A stretch of 64,000 nt of DNA from Macrocystis pyrifera (taxonomy: Eukaryota; Sar; Phaeophyceae; Laminariales; Laminariaceae), in NCBI GenBank assembly GCA_031763025.1, contig JASSKH010000021.1:620001-684000 (forward strand). Reading direction: 5' to 3'. The position numbers and the translations under genes were made by a program. Below are positions 28,229-43,200 of the stretch, in pieces. Numbering within the stretch: the stretch's first letter is position 1; each line of letters begins with the position of its first letter. The notes below the pieces were generated by a model. It saw nothing but the letters and a program-made list of their open reading frames with translations, was not told the origin of the DNA and did no database searches.

Positions 28229-29303
28229 ACAACTACCAGTACAACCACAGTACCACTTATAAAACACAATAGTGGAGGATATTCATGCACAGGGGGGGCT
28301 AACAAATTCAGTTGCTTGTAGCTTGCTTTTAGTGCTGCACGTGACGTACAGTAGATATAATCGAATGCGATGTGCTTGCAGCTACCACTGCATTGCACAA
28401 GTGTTGTTTCCTGTTACTGTATGAGTATTACTGTATCAGCAGTGTTGATAGTGTCAGGACCTTGAGAAAGCGAGAGAGATTGAAGTCGAAAATAGACAAT
28501 GAAGACAAATGTACGCCCTTACCCTTGTCACACCGACGACCCTCCGTCCCAGCGACGACACCTTCCAGAGACTCGGGCAGGAAGACCTACAGGTAGGACT
28601 ATACCCTGCTCTACGAAGTCTCGCCTCATTTGATTATTTGGCGCATTGGAAACAAAACACATCAATCAATAACTGTGACATTTGCGCGTGTTACGTATAC
28701 CACACCTGGTACATACGCATGCTTACGGTACACGGCTATATACAAGAAACATACGAATGGCACCAACGAGGTACCACGCACATTTTACGAAGGTCCTCAC
28801 TGAAGGAAGCCTATTAATAGATACTACTACTGTATTGTAGTGTAGTAAACTACCGTACGTACAGCAGTAACTTGGATTTGAAAAACGACTGTACATGAAA
28901 GCGCGATCCCATCAACAATTCCATGGTCTAGGGATGAAAACAGTACTGTAGTACACACTGCTGTCGTGTGACAGTGCATAACTCAAATGGTGTTCTGACG
29001 ATATTGGGTAGTTGTTCATTCTTCATTCAATGTGCAGTTGAGGAGCACCGTGAGGCAGATTAGTACCTATCAATAGCACTTTGGCCACGGTGTGGTATTC
29101 GTACTTAAAATCGTACCCCTATCGAAGCACGCGTCACCGCTAAATACAACACGTTTAGACGGCCGGACCCAGAGAAAAGACTGTAAAACTAACATACAGA
29201 GTACGTACCACAGCAGTAATACCTGGAATTACAGTACAATCGACCAAAACGTAATAATACCGAACACAGTAGAGACAGCTTCAGCTACTGTAGAGCAGCG
29301 TTA

Positions 29304-29610
29304 CACACATCGGGCAGATCACGATGTATCTATCTATCTCTCTACAGTGGAGATCAACTAGATTATAACCTGTCGTTTTGATGTCTTGTGCAGGATCTGT
29401 ATACTGTTGTAGTACAGATCCAACCAAGGAAACCTGTCCTATTAATAGATGATGCAGGTTATCATTAAGCCTTCCACCCGGCAACATGAACTACATCCTA
29501 CAGACCAAACAGATCATACAACATGTCTGCTTTGAAATATGTAGATAATAAAGTGGAATGATCTGTATGATCTATGTTAACAATAATCTGCATGATCTGT
29601 CCGAGGTGTG
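29304..29610. mobile_element. Inverted-repeat element family B, copy 1
   Basis: Ends CACACATCGGGCAGATCA and TGATCTGTCCGAGGTGTG are imperfect inverted repeats. The interior shares TGTGCAGGATCTGT, CACCCGGCAACATGA and several GATCATACAGATC motifs with copies at 39.6 and 44.4 kb. It is a non-coding, MITE-like element; the target duplication is unclear. Confidence 0.7.
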
Positions 29611-29989
29611 AAACCTTGCGGTCACTGTCACCAATGTCACCAATAGCACCAATGACACTAATGACAATAATATGGCCTGAATCGCACGCCGACTTGTTCA
29701 GTCACGATGCTTGTGCTTTAGATAATTGTGGCGGTCGACGACAAAAGTGAATACGATATGTCCGAATATCAATAGTAATAGATTTGTTGTCGATTCAACG
29801 GGAAAAGGCAAGAGCAAACAACGATTAATTATTACAGTCAGTAGTTGGCTTGCTGGCCGAAGTGTGCAGCACCCAAACTAGTAGTAGTACTGCAGTAGTA
29901 GTGTAGTAGTAACAGTAGCAGTGGCTTCCGAATGCAACTATTAATATTAATACCACAATAGGAACAGGAACATTGCCGGATGGTCTGGC

Positions 29990-31240
29990 AGCTGCTTACT
30001 GCTGTCTCATACTGTCTGTGGTGATGGTGACAACAGCGGTGCCTATACCACCATGATCACCTCCGACACCCCCCCCTGGACATATTATATTAAAGTGAAC
30101 GTATTGGTAAAAGAAACGAATAAGATGCCCGCACTACTTGTGACAGAACTTGCGAGACCTGCCGTGACCTGTGGTGTACTATTATTAATACTATTACTGC
30201 TGTATATAATAAATTGTCCAAGACCGACACTAAATTGTAAGGGCGTTACCGTTACGACACAAAACTAAAAATAAATTTAATTTGGTCAGCAAAGCAGGCA
30301 ACTTGCAGGGGGAAGATGATGCCCATCTTACTTGTGACAGGACCTGCCAGATTTGTGGGGTACTTTTAATAGCTTGTCGAACACGTGCATGTAAGGGTAT
30401 CCCCGTCACGACACAAAAGCCAACAGAATCAGATGCTTCTCCGGCCAGCAAAACAAATATTGAGCAGGGGGAGGAAGGTGCACCCATAAAAATGAAATTA
30501 AGCGGAGTGAGGCTAAACAGGGCAAGACCAAAACGAAAGAACGAAACAAAGCAGATCACAATCCACGGCGTCGGGACAGCTCCCAAACTGGACTCAAAAC
30601 GAAACTACTACGGGAATAGATAGGCGCATGGCTTTGATAGTAGTATGCCAGGAGATAAGAGCTGGCTACTGGATGACAAAGAGAAAATTACTGACCCGAA
30701 TCACAGAGGTGCCGCGTAGAACGCAGAAACAACGGTGAAAACACAGGTGGGTAGGCAACCGAGGAGAGCCTTGGCTCGTGAAAGAGAGCAGGTACACGCG
30801 ATCTAGGTCTACGTCCTGCCGACGACGCCATATTTGATAGTATGGCAGGGGATAGGCTGGTTACCGGATGACAAAAGAGGCAGTATGGGACTGGCCCGAC
30901 TACCGTAATGCAGGTCGAGCTACAGCAGGCGGGTACAGTTGCTCACAGAGTTTGATGTCTCATCTTTGATGATTCCCACGTTCCTGACTCTCAGAGGGTT
31001 CTGAGAGCAGGAGGGTTGCAAATATGATTTGGTTGGCGCGTTTCATCAGAAACGCGCCTCCTCGACGTCAGAGGGGAAACAGGATACCACGAATACCATG
31101 ACATAGCCGCATGCCTCGTCAGCTGCTTACTCTCTCTGATGACGGCGGTGCCCATACGGCCATCATCACCTCCATACCCCCCCGTGCCATACCAAAGGAA
31201 CAAAGGAAGCATTATCATACAAGAAACGAATATTACTTCG
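29990..31240. repeat. Three overlapping local duplications
   Basis: (a) About 30128-30300 and 30329-30470 share CTTGTGACAG, ACCTGCC, GTGGGGTACTTTTAATA-like and CGTCACGACACAAAA sequence. (b) About 30636-30710 and 30835-30900 share GATAGTATGCCAGG, GGATGACAAA and CTGACCCG. (c) About 29990-30125 and 31115-31225 share GCTGCTTACT, CAGCGGTGCC and CATCACCTCC followed by a C-run. These suggest a broken-up older repeat. Confidence 0.65.
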
Positions 31241-31462
31241 TCGACAGCGAGCGGTGATAGTATCGCTGTCGTACCCCCCAGAGATGCGACAGACAGTACA
31301 AAACAAGGATTTCGCTGGGTTAAGACATGAAATGAGACATACACAGTATATATATGATGTTTTGGATGCCGATGGGTACAAGTAAGAAATTTGGCCGAAG
31401 AAACGATGCTGTTGATACACTGGTTGTGTCTTCTTCGTATTATACTGTTCATGTATGTTTAC

Positions 31463-32360
31463 CAGGGCTTTTCGCGGGTCAGGTCAAATCTCACGGGTCG
31501 GGTCGGGTCGGGTCAGCTGACCCGACCCGAACCGCGGGATTTTGAAAGCCTCTTGACCCGACCCGACCCGACCCGACCCGCGAGATTTAAAAAGTTGTTG
31601 ACCCGACCCGACCCGACCCGTGAGATTTGAGAATATCCTGACCCGACCCGACCCGAACCGCGAGATTTCGAAACCTCCTGACCCGACCCGACCTGACCCG
31701 CCACCTTCGGATTGACCCGTGAGACACGGGTTTCATGCGGGTCGGGTCACCTTGACCCGTGAGACTATTTATCTTGACCCGAAGGTCCGACCTGTGGATC
31801 CGGCCCGTGGGTCGACACTTCAAAAACAATTTAATATCCATTTTTGTGCCCACAAGCGATATGTGGCCTGGCTGTAGTGGGTATAAATGGATGCGGGCAT
31901 GCGTAAATGGGTTTGGCAGTGTTTTAATGTGGGAATAAGATACCAACAAGGAGTATTATTTATTTTTTGTACGAGAAAAGCCTTTGGGTAAGAGAGCGGG
32001 AAGTGCTTTGAGTGTCGGATCCGCGGGCCGGATGCGCGGGTCCGACCCGCGGGTCAGCAGAAAAGAACTCGCGGGTCACGCTGGGCCGACCCGCGAGTGA
32101 CCCGTTTCTTGCGGGTCATGACCTGACCCGACCCGTGAGCTTTTCATCACCTCTTTCGACCCGACCCGACCCGACCCGGTAGTTTTGAAAACTCTTGACC
32201 CGACCCGACCCGACCCGTGAGATTTGAAAACCTCTTGACCCGACCCGACCCGACCCGTGAGATTTCGAACACTTCCTGACCCGACCCGACCCGACCCGTG
32301 ACATTTTAAACACCTCGTGACCCGACCCGCGGGTCGGATCATGACCCGCGAAAAGCCCTG
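31463..32360. mobile_element. hAT-like non-autonomous element packed with GGGTC repeats
   Basis: Perfect 19-bp terminal inverted repeats, CAGGGCTTTTCGCGGGTCA and its complement, are flanked by an 8-bp direct duplication ATGTTTAC (31455-31462 and 32361-32368). An 8-bp duplication and a CAGGG end are diagnostic of the hAT superfamily. No transposase frame is present. Inside, GACCC runs of three to five units alternate with a short spacer (GTGAGATTTGAAAAC-type) about every 50 bp. Both ends carry such arrays, with a unique centre (about 31820-32000). Confidence 0.9.
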
Positions 32361-34260
32361 ATGTTTACCTGCCCACATCCGGAAACTTGCTGTACCTGTA
32401 GTGTTCGTACGGAATTTTATCCTAGGGAGATACAAGCGCCGTGGTAACAACAGTACGACACAGAGGTCGCTGGGTGAAGACATCAGATGATAATGTTGGT
32501 CCATTTTTATTTAGTATCAACCTTGGTTTCTTTGACATGTTTATAGCTAAATCAATATTGTTTTGACTCGACTGGAAAAGGGACAGAGCCAAGAGAAATG
32601 AAGGGAGGGAGCGAGGGTGGGGGGGGGGGGAAGGGAGGCAGGGAGTGTCGGCCACTCGCTAGGAGTCGAGTGCATCACGAGGAGGCGCGAGTGACCAGCT
32701 CGTCGTAGTTCTCAACGTTTGTCCGTGATCACAGCCAGTCTTTGGCCTGGGATTCCTAAGATGCCCGTCTTGCCCCTCCTCCCACGTCGAGGGGTGTTCG
32801 TCAGGCATCGTTTGGGGGGTGGAATCCTAGGTTTTGGATATTCTGTGCGCAAGCGGACACGTGTACACGCTTTTCGATTACCGGCGTGTGCAGCCTTTAG
32901 AAGTTACTGCATTTAGTATCATATCATATCGTATCGTACCGTATCATACCATACCGCAATCTACAGAGGTGGAGAACCGATCGCGCGAAGACAAATGGAT
33001 AAGCAAATGCGATGATTCGGGAATAGTAAACGACACAAATACATACATTAATGGTACCTGTAGTTTAGAGCTGGTATTTGCTTGTTTGGAGACGCTTTCA
33101 TATTCGTACTTCGTACCTGGTACGGAAATTTCCAAAAATATCACGGAAACCATTATTTGCAGCACAAACACGCACACACTAAACATCAAATATAATAATA
33201 TAATAACGGTCTAACACCAGACCTTTGGTGTACTGCTACAGAGCTACTGCTGTCTCTGAAAGTCAAAACACCCGAGGAATTGACACCTCGAAACGATGAT
33301 AAGATACCATGCGATACCCTACGCCACGATACAGTACGATACGACAATACGATATCCTAGCAAACTGCACGAAAGCATATCATACAGTGCAGCAATACGA
33401 GTAGTACTTGCTACTCGTTGTGGGAAGATATCGCCATCACACCATGGGCTTGAATCATTCGGGCGCGAGGCGGAGCCAAATAGCCCCTGTGCAGACTTGA
33501 TGCTTGACGGCATCATATAGAAAGGTGCGCGTGGCTGCACGGCACCCGCAGCAAAAACATAATAAAAACCTGGCGCATTAATACGGAACAAGCGATATAT
33601 CGGATACATACATGAGAGCTTGTACGTCCTTCCCATCCAAACATCTTGCGGACGGCCCGGGTCATTCTCGCACCCTGCATGTTCACTCAGCATCAACATT
33701 CCGCATGAAGATCTATCTTAACATGTCTGTCCGACCGACTGAAAAAGGGCAGAAGTTCACCCCATCAGTACAGCAACAGGATGGACCCAACTGCTGGCAT
33801 TTTGATGTTGCTTGCTCGAAAACGCCTACCACAACAACTCCTTTTGGCAAGCCCCTAGAAAATCGCCCATAGGGGACTTCACCTATCGATACAATTACTT
33901 CAAGCCTCTCTTGCCTTTGAATACCTTTGAATATAACTACATCACCCCGCCAAGACGGAATAGGAATACTCGAAATAGACAAAGACAAACATAGGCATAG
34001 ACCCACTAGAGACAACACTACAATAGTAGCACTACAGTAGTCCAAAACGCACACACGCGTCAAAAGCTACTACTGTTTTATTTACGTACGAGTACTATGT
34101 TTTTATTCCACAGCAGTAGCGCAACCCAGCAGCATACTGTAGGCATAGTCGTTCAGGAATAGTCTTTCTGCTGCACTCATAGTCACAGTCTTACTACGAC
34201 AGCCATACGCGTAGTAGTAATACGTGCGATAGTATTAATACTACTGGAGATACGTTAGCG

Positions 34261-37200
34261 TCAGGCGAGGCCATCTAGCCCATGCAAAAAGCCCGCTGGA
34301 GGCAAGAAGGTCGTGCCGCCGACGATAACCTGCAAAACAGCAATAACAGCCATACCAGCAATAACAACAACAATAACAACAGTAATAAGAACAGCAACAA
34401 GGGCAATAGGGGCAATAGGGGCACTAGGAGCACTAGGAGCGGAGGGCATCAGTGTTCAGAACAAAATCAACACTCAGAACAGGAACAAGAACAAGGACAA
34501 CAACACCAACACAACAACAACAACAAGCACCATGTAACAGGGCTAGGGTTAGGGTTAATGACGAACCTGGCGTTGGTAACTTCCTGGCACCAGCTGACCC
34601 TAGACCTACATCCTATTAAAGAGAGGACAAGGTTTGTCTACGCAGGGCTGAGTGTGTGCCCACAGCCTGTTGATAAAGCGAGAATTTGATGGTAGCCCAA
34701 CCAGAAGGCATTACGCATTATTAATGGCGTGCGCGGGAAAGGGTTGATTGAGGCAAGAGTAACGGACTCTGGGTGCGACAGCTACGTATCCGACTATCAA
34801 TAGTCGTCCATCACGAGCACAAAATAAAGTACTATCCAGCGACACAACCAAGTATGGGCGAGACCACGGCTCGGCGCCGGAGGCCTCATCCAAAAATCCA
34901 ATACTTACATCAAATGATCCAGGACATCGAGACATGATACTATTATTAGGAACACATTACTTTCGCAGTTTAATCGTCGGTATCGATCGGTTTCACGGCG
35001 GCTACGCGGCGGTCGGTCGGCATGAATCGTGGATCGCACCATGGAGCTTCTGCCAACTTCTGTAGTGCACCACTAATAAATACACTACGTACGCACCATT
35101 CGAATACTACTATAACGGTAAATAAATAAATATCCATGCACTACAATAGTAATGCACTATTGATATTAACGCACGACACTAGAAACGCAACAAAACAAGT
35201 ATCTCGAACCAGGTACAGATTAGCAGGTATAGACCATCAATTTCAACGTAAGTACCATGGTATACGCGAAAGCATGACATTCAGCTAATCTATTACGGGG
35301 GGGGGGAGGCGTACGTGTACTCATTTGTTGCTGGCCTTAGTCATTTGACCATTGACCACGCATCCCTTTCGAGACGGAGCAATCTACTAAGGGGGGGCAC
35401 TTATTATACTATTAGCCACCAGGCCAATCTAAACGTCAAACATAGAAACAGTAGTCGACACCATCGTAAATAGGACCTGCGTCACAGACAAAAACCTATA
35501 TATTTCGCTATGTTTCATAACAATATTTGGTCCTATTTACTATGGTCCCCCGTATTAGTATGAAAAGAGTAGAAACAAACATAATATAAACACAAGTACG
35601 AAAACAACACCTGCTTTGCTTTCGCAAGTGTGGGTACGGACAATAATACTGTACTGCAGTAGTACTATTAATAGTAGTACTGGCTACTGCAGATATATTA
35701 GTACTGACCTCTCGTCCGTGTGTGTGCATGGCCTCATAGGCAGACCTTATCTCTGAATAGCAGGCGCCTCCAATGACGAACACGATCACTCGAGCTGGAA
35801 AAGGCCAAAACCATCACACGCAACAACAGAGCCGAACAACACATTTGTTTTAACATAAACAAGGCAAGACACAGGAGACAGGAAACACGCAGCGTTGGAT
35901 GACTTGAGACGGTGACTCCAGCTGGGCAAGGCCAACATACCGATAGAAAACAGAACGGAACAGCACAAAACAAAACAAGACGACATAAAAAAGTACTCTT
36001 AAGACACAAACATGTCCAGGTTACCGGCAGGCGGGCAATGGTAATCGTTCAAGCCAGTGACAGCAGTGACAGCACAGTATGGCTATGAGGCCTTGAATAG
36101 TAAACATATATACCACCGACAACAAGCCGCTCACTACTTTATACCAGTATGTTGTATGATATGTATGGTATGTATGATATGACTTGGGTGTCGGGAAGAC
36201 ATCCAATCCAAATCTAACCCCATAGCACGACGTACGACGGGGTAAGATACGTACACAAAGAGCTCAATTTACCCCTTTTCGGGCCAAGGATTAACCTCAT
36301 GTCTCATGTCTCATGTCTCATGTCTCATGTCTCATGCCTCATACCTCATGCCAGATGTCTAATATGTAAATCAAGCCGAAAAGAGAATAAGTCGCCTAGT
36401 AATAACAACAGATTTAACAGTGTGAGCACGAGCACGCGGCCGTATCAAAATATAATATCTAGTGTTGAATAGTGTCATGCTGCCTGCGCACAACTCGCAA
36501 CAACGCATTGCATGTCATTGCATTGCATTTCAGTTCGGACACCATTAAAAATATCAAATGACCACCCCTTACTCCTTTACTCCATTCGTCAAGTCCAAGG
36601 CTGTTCCGCGTGCCGGATGCTGTATTCGTCATCCGTTCTCGGCAGTCCTGCAGGTTTTTCCCTAAACCACGTCGCAAGTAAAATACCAATACAAAATACC
36701 TCTCGAGGAATGGATCATCGGTTAATAGCACTATTCATAATAGCACAATGTGTCATCAAGCGGTCAAGCGTGAAGCGATTCTGTTCATATGAATACATGC
36801 CAGGTGCATGCTTTGCTTCGTGCTTAGTTTCACGCTGTAGGGTATCTACCTGCCGATAACCTGGATATTGTTTTACCTGTATGTACCAGGTACTAAGTAT
36901 TGCTTGCTACTGTACACACTATCATACCTCACTTACCTCACCTTGCCGCGCAGCGGCGAACTAGCTCAACATAGCACACATTTCATTTCAGACGGCGGAC
37001 CAGATCTGCGATAGTATCTACTGCTGTTGTGGTGCTACTGCAGGTTACTGTAGCGACATCAAAATCAATATCAACACTAATACCAACATCAATATCAACA
37101 TCAACACTAATGCCAACATTAAGGTCATCGTCAATACCGAAGTCGCGGTCTACATCTACATCAACACCAACACCAACATCTAGTCTACGTCAATATCAAT

Positions 37201-40200
37201 ACAAATATCACTACCAAGATCAAGTTCAACGCCAGCACCAACATCATAATTCGTATGGCATCATCGGTATCATATATTGATGATCAATACCAGGTATGGA
37301 CCAAGGTAGGAACATCAACAGCATAGCATTCTCACCGCCGGTGTAGGGTCCTGTCTCCTGCCCAGCCCCCCCCTTGCGGATGCTTCGTCCCACTGCTTTC
37401 TTTCCTGACGGCTGTCGAGAGTTGGAATATCAAATGATGCACAAAGTCAGCCGGGGTGCCAAGGGCAGGCAAGGCGTTTCGTTGGTTTTCTGTAATGCTT
37501 CACTTCCTTCTTGGAGGCGAACCACGCGGTAAAGCGTTCCCCGCTACAGCAGTGCACCCACTGACCTACTGACCTACAGTACTGTGGTGTATGTAGCATA
37601 GTCACGGTCCGCACCATGCGCCTGTCATGCTTTTCGCGGCGGTTGATCGACGAATCAAGCAAATACCAACACGATCGCAAAAGGGTCGTTACATGGACTA
37701 CTCTACTGCAGTCTATATGCAATCGAAAAAAAGAACAAACGCGTACGCGTACAATACGCGAGGACACGCAGGACAGCGGTTGTACAGCATGTGAAAGTGT
37801 TGACCACTACTCAACGGGGCAAGTATTCGCTACTACGAAATAATCTTTATCTCGTCAATGCCATATATACACCCATCATGCCATACCCACCACAATCCTT
37901 CAACTACAAAGTGAAATGAATGCCCTTCCTTCTCCTGGCTGTCTGTTTGCAATTGATCCCGATACTTGCAAAGGCTTCATGTTGTCATACTACAGTACAG
38001 TCCTTGTACTGCACTCAGGGTCTGTAGTACCTACCTGGTCGGGCATCGGTAGGAGGGAAGGAAATGCATCCAAAGAAAGTTCGCCAGAGAGCATCTTGGT
38101 CAGCGTCTCCTTGAGAGGTGTCACGTACCTGAAGTCATGACGTCGGAACAGAAAATGTCACGACGCGTCTACATTAGCCATAGCAGATACACCACTCGTC
38201 GCCACACCATATAATACCACACTCCACCCCACCACCTACCAATATACCACAACACAATAATCTACACTCCTAGCACGAAAAACAGCTATCCACCACCAGC
38301 TACGCAAACCAATATAATATTAACATGGTTGCAGGCAGCGGGTAGAAGTGCCGGCTGCAAAATATGCCAGGGGAAATGAAACTGCCTCAGCTCAAGCACA
38401 AAGCTCTACTTTTTCTACCAGCTCCATTAGCTCTATTCCACCTGGGGTCGGTGATGCCAACGCTCTTAAGCTGTCAATACATGTGCTGTATGCGCTGTAT
38501 GCGCTGTACGTACACCACATGTATGCCACGTGTGTGTTGCATGTCATGTGTATCATATGTGTGGCGTAAGTGCTGTATACCAGTATATGATGTATGCGCT
38601 CAATGCTATATATGCGCTGTATGTCCATGCACTCGCTCTGTGTGTTCAAGTCAGTTACGCGCTGTATACGACTTGTGTACGTATGATATAGTATGTACTG
38701 CGCGCGCTGTATATGTTGTATGTGATGTATGCGCTGTATGTACTGTACCAGGGATAGCAGTAGTACGTACGCATGTTTGGTTTGTATTCACGAAAACACC
38801 AAGCACGCCTCAAAGAACAAAACACTCCACGTACGAAAGGAGCCGCCGTCAGCGGTACACCGTCAAAACATACCGTGTACCAACAGCCAACAACAGTAAC
38901 GGCACCTTAACCCTACCTTAAATGCACCTTAAACGTGCCTGTGCGGCGTAACTACCTGGCCCAAAATGAAGGCTGTATGGTGCATGTGCATATGGTCGTG
39001 CATAGTGTATATAGACTTTGGCCCAGCTTCGACAAAAATATTGAAACATATCTTGTACCTAATACTCGTACCAAGTATTAAACACTGACCCTACGTCTGT
39101 AACCTAACCCCGACCGCCTGCAGAATTTCTCGGAATAAGTATGCCACGCGTTAATGTGGACTACCAGCATGAAACAATGAGTTTTTTTTGCAAGCTGGGT
39201 TGAGCTGCAAACACTAACACTATCAGGTATGACCGAAGAAGGGTTGAAATCAGGAGCAACACCAGGGTAGAAACAACGCAAGCCGGATGAAAAGAGGCAA
39301 AGATTCGCAATATAGTAGAAGGAGGGAATCGCAAGATAGTAGAAGGAGGGAAAATGTTTCTCATTGCGACCAACGGAACTACCTATGGCTCTCTACCGAC
39401 GCAAGGACTGACTGCTGGAGTACAGCAGCAGCAGTGGAGGGAGGACAGTTGTTCATTCGTTTGCCACCAGATTCACGTGCATGGCTGCAAGAGTATAGCA
39501 ATGCCACACAAACATGTGGACGGCACGGCACGGCAATGTCTGCAGCTGTTCATGTGTCTACATTAGAGGCTAGAAGTATTGTTGTATTAGGGAAACAGTC
39601 CCAGTCCTTCACACGTGCCACAGATCAGGTACAGATAGATCACGTACAGATAGATAAATTAGATAATTTTAATCCTAACCTGCCGTTCTCAGATGATTTG
39701 CAGGATCTGTGTATAGTACATATCCGACCCAGGTAACATTGTTCTAGATCATCCAGACTATTCGGCTTCCAGCCGGCAATATGAGCTAGATCATACAGAT
39801 CATACAGATCAGGAATAAATCTATCTGTCCTGAAAGATCTATATCACGAAGCAGGAAGCAGGAATGATCTGTATGGTCTGTCCGGAGCGTGAAATCCTTC
39901 TATAACGCCAGCAGCGCGTCTTACCCAATGAATGGCTATCCCCGACCACCGCACTTACCTCATGTGCGTCAAGTCATTAAGCTCCTCCTGCTTGGAAGTA
40001 CCGAACCCGAGGGACTTGAAGAATCTGTTGCCTTTCTTTCCGTTCGAGGGGTCAGCACTCGCACCCGCACCGCTTCCTGCTGCGGCAGCGAGGCTGTCTA
40101 GGCCGGCCAGCGTAGCCGCTGATGTCGAAGCGAATTGCGCAGCGCTGCAGACATGATACAACGAACGACAAAACACAAGACATAGATATTACATAATTAT

Positions 40201-43200
40201 ACTCGGTGGTGATTGTACATTGTATTGCTGCCAAGCAGCCGATAGCACAAGACAGGGCAAGACAAGGCAAGACAAGGCAAGACAAGGCAAGACAAGGCAA
40301 GACCAGACACCATTCACAACGAAGAATGACGTAATTCCACTTGGTGCTGAAAAGACAAGACAAGACAAGACAAGGCAAGTCAAGGCAAGGTACCATCAAC
40401 GCCGTACTTGGCCCAACTAGTGGACGGACGACTGCATGATACTCGGTTGTTCTGTCATATACTGGTACAGTCAACAACTGATATATAATGGCTTCGCCAT
40501 ACTTTAAATACTTGTACTGCTACACACTGGCATATACTGGTACCGCCATACCGTAAACTGTAGTATACTGGTACTGCTTTACTGACGTGTACCAGGTATT
40601 GGTACTGGTGATGTACCGCACCTGGTGACTGTGCGCTTCTCGTCTGGAGTAGCCTTGGTCTGAGTTAGTTTGAAGATGGCCACCAGCCTCAGCTTCATTT
40701 CCTGTCAACATCAATCCCATCGACCATCAGCGGAAAAACGGCATTTACTCTGTTACTGCATGTCTTAATAGATTTATGGACAGCCGGGTGAGCACGGCAC
40801 GTGCATCCCCCGCTCCACTGTAGAAGGACTTTCCACGCTTTAGGGTCAAAACTAGTTTAGTAGATAGTGAAGTAGATACAGCTGTGCAACATTATATACT
40901 ACACCTGAGACTTGATATTGCATGCTATGCTATGCTATGCTATGCTACGCTATGCTATGCTATGCTATGCTATGCTATGCTATGCTATGCTATGCTATGC
41001 TATGCTATACAGCTACGCTATGCTATACAGCTACGCTATGCTATTACTAGGGACACTACTATTAATAGACACTTGCACGGTATGCTACGGTATGTTGTTT
41101 ACAGAATCCCAAGATGCTCGGTCGTGAACACGAACACGATTACCGTATAATAAGCATTTAGAACGTGTGGCGATCGCTCAAGCCTATATTAAATAATTTC
41201 CCCTTCACTGGCCAGATTGGCCACATTGACCACAGTGGGCAGAGTCGACTATCGGACACCCACCTCCGGCGTGCGTGCGGCTTTAAGCATTTCGAGCAGA
41301 CCCGGCTGATAGTCATTTCCTTCAATGATCCATCCCTCCATGATATCTCTACGCGTCCTAGCCTTGCCGAGCTGTGTAGTACAGCACAAAAGAGGAAGAC
41401 GGTAACGGACAGATGGTAGACACGTAGACACGCTATTAATACCAGGTACACAACTATTTATACTACTAATATTATACCAGTATACATTTTGGTTCAACAC
41501 GCGACACACGCTACACACGCTACATATTACCAGCTCTACTGCCGTCAATTTCAACATGTGGCGCATGGTTCCTTGAGCTACTGCTGTGCAGCAATACAAC
41601 AGAGCTAACGAAGGGTAGGTCTCGCTATTAATAAGAACTTGCGTTGGTGGATGTGTGCATATTACCATTAGCGAGAGCTGGTGGAAGGCGTAAGAAAAAA
41701 AACTAAAATCGGAGACTTTGGGTCGGATGGCACGGATCTCCGGCTTCTGTTTTTTTCTATAGGATCTCCTTCACCCAGCTCAAAAAGTAAGACATTTCAG
41801 CAGGCTCTCACTAAGGTATGCTCTACACGAGGCCGTGCAAACTAGCACCTAGGCACTAAGCTTCGCTCGTAGCAAATAGAGCAGCCATTAACAGTGCAAT
41901 ATACTCACCTCATCCGTGCCCGAGATGAGCAATGTGGTTCAACACATCAGAGCTATTGTACTGTAGCTCTACTGCTGTGACGCTAAACATCTGGCGCCTG
42001 GTGCCTTCATCTACTGTGGAGCAATTCATTACAGCTATTATTACAGCAATTCACCTCATCCGTGCCTAACGCCATCGTCTGCTCCAAGGCGCCTGCCTGT
42101 AGAAGGTTTTTCTTCTCCAGCTGAAATAAACAAATTAAAAAACAAACCGCCACCCATTTCAAAGCGGAAACAAGCAGAATAAGCGGAGGTACCAAGGGCA
42201 GGGACGGGGCAACAGGTTACGGCCAGGCCAGGTCAGTGACAGGTCAGGTAGGGTGAGTTACCGGTATCAACGCTGTCGCTCCCAGATATGCACATGCACA
42301 TGCGGCGATTTCTATCTGTTCAAGACTGGTTCATAACGCGCATGAATATCGTAGTCAACAGCAACATGAACAACACCGAAATCATAGTCAGCATCCGCAA
42401 AATACGCATCAGCATCATCGCCACGTTGTTTCATGCACATGGGCACAGTGAATGCACGCGAGTACACGATGGGAGATGCAGGCATACCGATGGTAACAGG
42501 CGTGTGTCGGGGACGTCGGAATAATAGCGAGATCATTCGCTCAACAATCGCTCGACACTTCACTTTAATCGCAACCGCTGTGTCACGCAAGATCTGTGCG
42601 TGGGCTCAGCTTCCGCGGTGTGCAGCGATGTGTCAACATGATAGCGGTATGTAGCAGTGTATCTATGTTGTACCTTATCCATGCACTCTTGCGACAGGCG
42701 CACGTGCTGAGCCATCTTCTTGCTCAGCTCCTGGAACTCTGGCAGCCCCCTGGTTGCCTTGGCCATTTGCTCAACCGACATCTGCAGACCGAACCAAAAC
42801 AAAATAAGGCAAACAGCAAAATAACGAACGAATAGACAGACACACCAACACACGAACAACGCAGCGTCAGTATCGTGCGCCACTGTGATACCAGGGAGAG
42901 GTAGAGGTTAAGATGGCGGCGACGATTTGACACGGTAAGATTGCAACCTTTCAAGCAGGTGGACGTGCATGGAAACCGCACGACGGCAAGATATAAAGAG
43001 GTTCTGCAAGAGCACGTTTCTGGTCTCATTAAGCGGCCAACGTCAACCGCACTGCCTCAGAGCATACGGTATACTATAATCAAGATAACACCCCCCCGGG
43101 ACGCATGTCAGACCCGGCTTCCTCCGAAACATGGATGATAGAATGACGACAGGACAGCATGATGGAATAGCAACATTGCTAACAGTCTTGAGTCTACCCA

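Larger units (their letters stand above)
28229..34260. other. Intergenic region between convergent genes
   Basis: Holds the family B element (29304-29610), local duplications at 29.99-31.24 kb, the hAT-like element (31463-32360) and short CATACGATAC repeats at about 33300. Both flanking genes end here. I see no gene in it. Confidence 0.6.

Noticed and set aside
31391..32504. RVGSGRVGSG and DPTRP-type frames
   Set aside because: They come from the GGGTC arrays in the hAT-like element.
41700..41780. Minus-strand KQKPEIRAIRPKVSDFS as an SM exon
   Set aside because: It resembles part of the family, but exons 42120-42055 and 41371-41264 join in phase 0 without it and the acceptor is poor.
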